Source: Macrocybe gigantea
Lineage: Eukaryota; Basidiomycota; Agaricomycetes; Agaricales; Callistosporiaceae
Assembly: GCA_011319805.1 (NCBI GenBank)
Contig: SJRY01000302.1
Coordinates: 1-64,000 of the forward strand
Direction of reading: 5' to 3'
DNA: 64,000 bases
Shown here: positions 58,584 through 64,000 of the stretch, piece by piece
How positions within the stretch are numbered: position 1 is the stretch's first letter
How the letters are laid out: every line of letters begins with the position of its first letter
The notes under the pieces: model-generated
The model's input: the letters and a program-made list of their open reading frames with translations, nothing else
Databases searched by the model: none
Told to the model about the DNA's origin: nothing
Made by a program: the position numbers and the translations under genes

Positions 58584-61500
58584 TCAAGAACGTTGGAGCC
58601 AGCCAACTTGCAGCCCCGTCATTGTACGCATGCTCTCTGGATAGGCACTGTTACTTTCTCGCAACAGGCCTGCGAGCCGACGACAGACAGATAGGGGATA
58701 ATACAGATATTCCGCCTGAGGGAAGCCAGGGTATCTATCAAGGATTCTACATGAGGTTCGATAAGTCAGCCACGATCGATAAGCTATCAGGGGGAGACGA
58801 GTTCACGTTTTGAGATCTGCTGACCGCTCCGAGGGTGTCAGCACTTTATATAGCACTTTAGCTGCGCGAATCGACGCAGCCTTCGGCAGGGCATAAGGCC
58901 TAGGCGTGGCATACGCAAGTCGCAAGCTGGGCTTGAAAAGCCAAATCTGTGGGAAAGGTTCAGATAATATGCCCTATGCCAGGGCAGCAAGCTCACGAGA
59001 ATCCGAGGAATTTCATCTTCTTCATCCATGACGACGAAGCGATATGTGGCATGAGCCTGAGTAAATTCGATCATGTCCTCCACGATGAACGCAGAAAGCG
59101 GAATCCGCGAGGGCCTGAATCACTCATTGTAAACTCATGACGCTGTGATATGTGAATAGGCAACGTACTCGGTGGTGGGGCTAACAGGCCGAATGGAAAA
59201 CTTGAATAAGCGATAAGCCATTTCGCGGTTTCCTTCCTCTTTTCGATGATCTTGACATCGGCCAATAATCGCCCCACAGAGACAACGGACTAGACACCAG
59301 TCTCCTCCGGACTGTCGAGGATATGATTGAGAACGGAACGCAAAATGCGAGATATAAATTTTGAGAGAAAAAATGTGTAAAAAAAATGTGCCCTCAAGCG
59401 TAGCCCTCGCGACATGAATCTCGACAACACGAGAGTTGTTTGAAAGAGGAACCAAATGCAGCAGAGAAGCTGTCACTTGTTAATTTAGGACGCCTTGTAT
59501 CAACCGGGTAACCGCTGCCTTGGCACCGATCGACAATAAAACATAGTTTACAGATCATTCAAAACCAACCAAGGGCTTCGAGCAATCTGAAACGTTGTTC
59601 CCATTGCCTCGAGCACCAGAGCAGGCGGCCGTTGGTGAGAGAACATGCCAACGCCGGTCTTCTTGATCATCCAGCGTCTTTTGCCGGGGAAACATGAAAA
59701 AGAGAAGCGCGAGTTACTTTACCTTTGAGTCCTGAGGGATATGGATGTTGTGTTTCGTCATGGAGCCTTCTTCAAACAGAATGTAACTCCCTCCGACAAG
59801 CGCTTGACCTGCGCTTGGCCAGAAGCCTCGCTGACTGCGTTCGAGCACCTGAGCATGCAGTTTTTGATCGGAGTGACACATCCAAGCATCGACGAGCTCC
59901 TCCCAATGTTCGGACGGTAGATCCCGATAGTCGTGGATCTTTGAAGCCTGGACAACGGGAAGGGAACATGACGCACATGTGAATGCGGTTGGCTTCATCG
60001 CAGAGAGCTGTGAAGCATCGAGAAGGGCCGAGTGATCGTCCGTTGAAGCGGATGATGGCGACCCAATGGTGGCCAGTTTGATCTCGTGATACCCGGACTG
60101 AGCTCTCACTTCCTGTCTGCCGTATGGCACACACGCGGGAAGGGTTAATTCGAGAGAATTGGGGGACCCATTTCTGATAATTAAGCGATCGCTTCCCTGG
60201 GGATGGCCCTCGGAAAGTGGCGGCACTACTTCAGCTTCCATGTCAAGGCCTTGAGTAGCGCCCGTCGCAGTAAAGAAAACCAACACGTGTTGGAGCGACC
60301 CGTGGTGTTCAGCAACATAAGAGATATCAAAAGCCACTACGGGAGATTACGAGAGATTATTAATAGTAATGAATGTTATGAAGCGGTCATTCTTACCAGT
60401 CGGAACCGACGGTATGACATTAATTGCGCGTGAACGCGACCCAGACTGTGAAGAGGGCTCACTACCGCTATTACTGGATGAACCCGATCTAGAAGATGGC
60501 CTGAACCAGGAGAGAGAAGATGCGGACAAGCTCCGATTCCGAAGGCTTTTCTTCTCCTTTTCGGCGGGGCCATCAGAGAGACCATCTTCGGGCTGCTCCG
60601 TGTGCGAGGACGCTGTTTCTCGCGTGGAATTTTCCATTCGCTGAGAATAATGGAGGAGAATGTCCCTCGATGGGACCGGCTCTCGAATGAACTCCGGAAA
60701 GGTGAGAAGCGTATGCGGGTCCTTGGAACGCGGGTGGAGAACGGCATCTTGGTCGTGAAGTCTGCCAGACTGGGAGTGCTGGGCGAGTTGCTCGACAAAG
60801 GCTTCTCTCTGACAGCTATTATGAGCATAGACGATACAACAGCATTAAATGCGACCCACCTTTGCGATGTCCTTCTGTCTCGTCTTCTCCAGCAGTCCCG
60901 GAAATCCGCCCTCAAGGACCACTGCCTGATCCTTCAACGAACGTTCGGAGGCCTTGTTCAAGAGATCAAGGATGTTCTCGAGTTCACGGACATCGCGTTC
61001 CTTTCCTTTTCCAGCACGCAACGACAAGGGTCCCTCCTTTTCGGCCCTTTCCATCTGTGCCAACTTGGCGGATTTCAACTCGACGCGTTGGTTGTGAAGT
61101 TGGGGGGCCACCAGGTAAAGCCGGTCGATTGCCATTGTGACGTTCTCCAAGTCCAACCTCATCTTCTCATCCATCTGCCGCGTACTGCTTGGCGACAACG
61201 TGTTTTCGGACCGTGATTTGCTACCATCCAAAGAAACCCTCCCTCCAGCTTCGTACTCAGGTAACTCCTCTGTATGGTAATCTTCAGGGTCATATTGAGG
61301 CGGAAGTGCATCGATAGAAGGGCGAGGAAGACCCTCGGTTCGCTCTTTACACATTGCCATAACAGTTTCGAGCTCCCCATCAATTTTAGCCCAAAGAAGC
61401 GCTGCTTCCACCACGAGGACAGGTGAAGCACCAGATCCCAACAGTACATGTTGAAAGGAGATCCGTTCCAACTGGAAATCGTTGAGTTGCCGTTTGAGCA

Positions 61501-62268
61501 TGTCGAAATGATTACCCGGGGTGGAAGATTCACTCTTCGACCACCCGATACGAGACGTGGACGGCGTGAGCGGATGGGATGGGCCCGCCTGCAAATGAGA
61601 TAGGCGGTGCAGGTTGGATAAGAGAGAAGCCAGGGACGTCGCGAGCTCCGCATCTGCAGGGTCTAGTGTAGAAGATATGGAGTCAATGCGTGTTCTGAGC
61701 TCATGAAGAAGCTCAGCTTCATCGCGAGGCTCGTGGAATTCGAGCATGACACCCGAAGCCTCGCGACAGCGCAGGTTGGCGAGAAGGGTACGCAAAGCGA
61801 TCGATGACGAGTCCGCTTCAGCTTGCGAAGCGTTTGGAGAACTAATGCTGGAAGGCATCGAGTGCCGACGGTCCGGGACGATTGGGCTCCACTTTGCGGG
61901 TACGGATAAGAGATTATTGAGAGTCATAAGGCAAGATTTCTTTACGTATGCAATGGACGGCATTACTTCGTGCTGTGGGATACATGTCAGGACATTTTGC
62001 TATCACAGATAACGGAATCTATCCTCACAAGGGCGTGTCTTGCCGTCAATCCATGAGCTTCTTCCTCTTGCACTTGGTTGGTTTGACCAACTTGGGTCAA
62101 GGGTTGTGACTGCTGTTCATCTAGCGGGGCCGGGCCCGTAGACTCTGTGGGGTTCAGCTCGCGAACTAGAAGGTCTCGCGGAAATGGGGTCGGAATTGTC
62201 GAAGTCAAATCGTGGCTTGGACTGCTTGCAGGACGCGTGGAAAGCCTTGGACGAGTGAGTGTTGCCAT
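58584..62268 (-). CDS. Long protein: helical N-terminal region joined to UBE3D-like (HECT_2) domain
   Basis: Start at 62268 (MATLTRPRLSTRPASSPSHD). The first part reads TARHALVRID, HEVMPSIAYVKKSCLMTLNN and LLSVPAKWSP, then helical segments (LLHELRTRIDSISSTLDPAD; MDEKMRLDLENVTMAIDRLY). After an intron near 60800-60850 it continues REAFVEQLAQHSQSGRLHDQ and a Ser/Arg-rich linker. The frame then runs without a stop into a UBE3D-type domain: FDISYVAEHHGSLQHVLVFF, FTCASCSLPVVQASKIHDYR, DLPSEHWEELVDAWMCHSDQ, GFWPSAGQALVGGSYILFEE, WCLVRCLCGAIIGRCQDH, IPLSAFIVEDMIEFTQAHAT, IWLFKPSLRLAYATPRPYAL, ILDRYPGFPQAEYLYYPLSV and CRRLAGLLRESN, stop at 58584. UBE3D proteins bind E2 enzymes and act as atypical E3 ligases. 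Several 50-60-nt introns are confirmed (58747-58806, 58947-58996). Two adjacent genes, the second starting at 60637 (MENSTRETASS), remain possible. Confidence 0.8.
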
Positions 62269-62981
62269 TATGATGGCAATTAGGAAGGGTGTTTGCGGGT
62301 TTTGGAGGAGCGCCTTTAGTTCGCAGCGAGATGGATCTTATCAGGCATTGAAAAAGAGCCGAGAAGAGTAATCTAGTATGCTTACATTTCTCAAAGACAG
62401 AATTCGTAATACGAGGTGAGGGGGACCTTAGGCTCTTATGGAGGCTGTTGATATGATGTTCACACAATGACACAGCTTGCCAGATGCGAGTCTAGATCAG
62501 TCAAAACAGTGATGGTGAGGTGGGAAGGATTGTCCGGGACGAGTTACGGGGACGAGGAGGAGGATGTCTGCCGCAGGCAGCACTGCAGAGGCGAGGACTT
62601 GTTTTTTGCAGAGGCCGAAATGAAATTGGCCGTTCTCGATCACGTGAGGTGAGTTTACTGCGTCCGAAAAAGGCAGGGATTAACTGACTGCCGCGTGTGG
62701 GGACCCTTTAGCGACGGCCTGAATTCACAAAATGATCTCGTCTTGTCCTCCGACCACCACCACTACCACGACGTTTGACCCGTCTGCTGCGTTTTTTAAT
62801 TCAGGGGACGCCTGCGATTTTCGTCGCATTACCACTGATCTGGCGCCCTGACCACGACCCCAGCCCACAACACTCCCTCACGTTCACGTCTTCCTTGAAT
62901 AAAAGGGACCGGTCGTTCCTTTCAAGTTAGTAGCGCTTTCGAATTTCTGATTGCACGTTTATATGTATTCATCGCCCAGTT
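62269..62981. other. Divergent intergenic region
   Basis: Promoters of the UBE3D-like gene and the right-edge gene. A short plus frame at 62467-62652 has no motif. Confidence 0.45.
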
Positions 62982-64000
62982 ATGCCCACTGTCTTTCCTA
63001 CAGATTTCGTTGAATCCCGTCCCCATGGAGCCACCACTCCTACTGGCCGTCCGATGCAGTCTCCTAGTCGGAGGGAAACTATCCTGAGCTTGGTCGAGAT
63101 GCTACTCAAGCAAGGGGAGGAGGCTGTACCCAGTTCGTTACTCGCTCTTTTTGATTCCCCCCACCGATTGTTAACGTGTCTACAAAGGCTTAGCACAACA
63201 ACCGAACTTTGAGGACGACAGAGACGTTCGTGAGTAAATACCGTTCAACCAATGGCAATGTCTCAATAAGTTCGCGCATTTCAAGCAACGGTCGACGAAC
63301 ATCTCCAGGTCGTCGGTGCTGAGGCGTTCAATAAATTTCAGAGGTGGGACTATTCCTCGACTTTGCGGATCACGGCTTATCATCATCACAAGGCGCATAA
63401 ATAATTTGGACAAAGAAGTCTGGTCTCTTTCTGACGTGGTGAATGCCCAGAATCTCAAATACTGACGCGTCTTCTTCTCAGCTCCGGAATTTTGCAAACG
63501 CCGCCCGTCAACTTGGCAGCTCAGTCGCTATCCTATCATCCGCATTCCATCTTCGAGAACGGCTTGCTCAGATATTGTACCTCTATCGAGAGAATGCTGC
63601 CGACCTCTTTCCACGCAAGGTCACAAGAATTTCCAGAGAGTTCATCAATGAAACACAAACCATAGGCCGACGCAGAAGGCGCGGAAAATCAAAACAAAAG
63701 ACTCCACCGCACGTCTCGCGTCCAATAGTCATGGAAAATTTGGACTTGGAATTCTTCCCGCAACAATTAGAAGCCTTGGCAACGGACGTGATGACCTTTC
63801 TCAACTGTCTAAACGAGTTTCCGGAGTTCACGGATGAAGCAGTCAACGCTTCGATCTCTTCGTTTGAGGGTGATCTCAAGGTGAAGAGCATCTACATTCA
63901 AGATATTAGTGTCTGATCCCGTCCGTCAGTATTGGGCCTCGTGTCTGAGGGAATATGCAGGTTGGTGACTTGACAAATTTACTAAGCACAACCATGATTG
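62982..64000 (+). CDS. Partial gene at right edge, uncharacterised agaricomycete helical protein
   Basis: The 5' part of a spliced gene. The start at 62982 gives MPTVFPTDFVESRPHGATTP, and RETILSLVEMLLKQGEEAVP, LLALFDSPHRLLTCLQRL. Two introns then lead through VDEHLQVVGAEAFNKFQR to a helical exon: SQLRNFANAARQLGSSVAIL, SSAFHLRERLAQILYLYREN, AADLFPRKV, NLDLEFFPQQLEALATDVMT, FLNCLNEFPEFTDEAVNASI. After a GTGAAG...CGTCAG intron (63882-63929) it continues YWASCLREYA and leaves the window in another intron. The frame shifts near 63191-63195 (an extra or missing base in CTTAGCACAA). The YWASCL and FLNCLNEFPEF motifs recall a family of large uncharacterised agaricomycete proteins; function unknown. 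Confidence 0.6.

Noticed and set aside
60347..60637. Separate gene starting MENSTRETASS
   Set aside because: The upstream exon runs into this Met in the same frame without a stop, so it is more simply an internal methionine; kept as an alternative in the UBE3D-like entry.

Overview
The window is nuclear DNA of a filamentous basidiomycete, most likely an agaricomycete. Genes are split by many short introns (mostly 48-69 nt, GT-AG, with CTAAY-like branch sites). The proteins are fungal (RSC/SWI3 subunit, Vtc-type DUF202, AIM9-like phosphotransferase, Gin4/Cdr2-type kinase, SDS23, STR2). Several others are types I know from agaricomycetes: a seven-helix membrane protein with an IWRCWTVW motif, a Zn2Cys6 regulator with a microexon in the zinc cluster, and a helical protein joined to a UBE3D domain. 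I see no tRNA, rRNA, CRISPR array or bacterial-style operon.

Layout. 1-6.5 kb is a dense housekeeping block: SWI3-type chromatin subunit (cut by the left edge), RPB11, ribosomal protein L28, an MGRN1-like RING ligase and a DUF202 membrane protein. 6.8-9.8 kb holds an AIM9-like phosphotransferase gene between two diverged direct repeats. 11.9-16.2 kb has the mitochondrial GTPase MTG1 and a hypothetical basic protein. 19.2-25.1 kb is a divergent pair: a CAMK-type septin/cell-cycle kinase and a mitochondrial PPR-like protein. 28.0-30.3 kb is a Zn2Cys6 transcription factor. 34.4-37.5 kb carries a single-pass membrane protein and a tiny secreted protein ending in six Lys-His-Arg repeats. 38.6-40.9 kb holds two related elements bounded by the same 16-bp terminal inverted repeat. 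41.2-51.8 kb is again dense: cystathionine gamma-synthase STR2, SDS23, a CNH-domain (Vps3/Vam6-like) protein, the divergent histone H2A/H2B pair and homoserine dehydrogenase. 53.0-64.0 kb has the seven-helix protein, two secreted-protein candidates, a long UBE3D-like protein and a partial gene at the right edge. Gene-poor stretches lie at 16.2-19.2, 25.1-28.0 and 30.3-34.4 kb.

Two enzymes belong to sulfur and aspartate-family amino-acid metabolism (STR2 and HOM6) and lie 7 kb apart. H2A and H2B share one promoter with an ACGCGT (MCB-like) palindrome, as expected for S-phase expression. Otherwise neighbours look functionally unrelated, which is usual in fungi.

A caution runs through the window. 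Many conserved genes, including ones that should be essential (L28, histone H2A, STR2, the SWI3-type subunit), are out of frame by exactly one base, often next to a short C or G run. Adding one base makes the exon lengths of L28, the RING ligase, STR2 and H2A sum to whole codons. I therefore read most frame breaks as base-calling deletions in this assembly and not as pseudogenes. The best candidates for undescribed biology are the secreted (KHR)6 protein, the pair of inverted-repeat-bounded elements and the repeat-flanked phosphotransferase locus.
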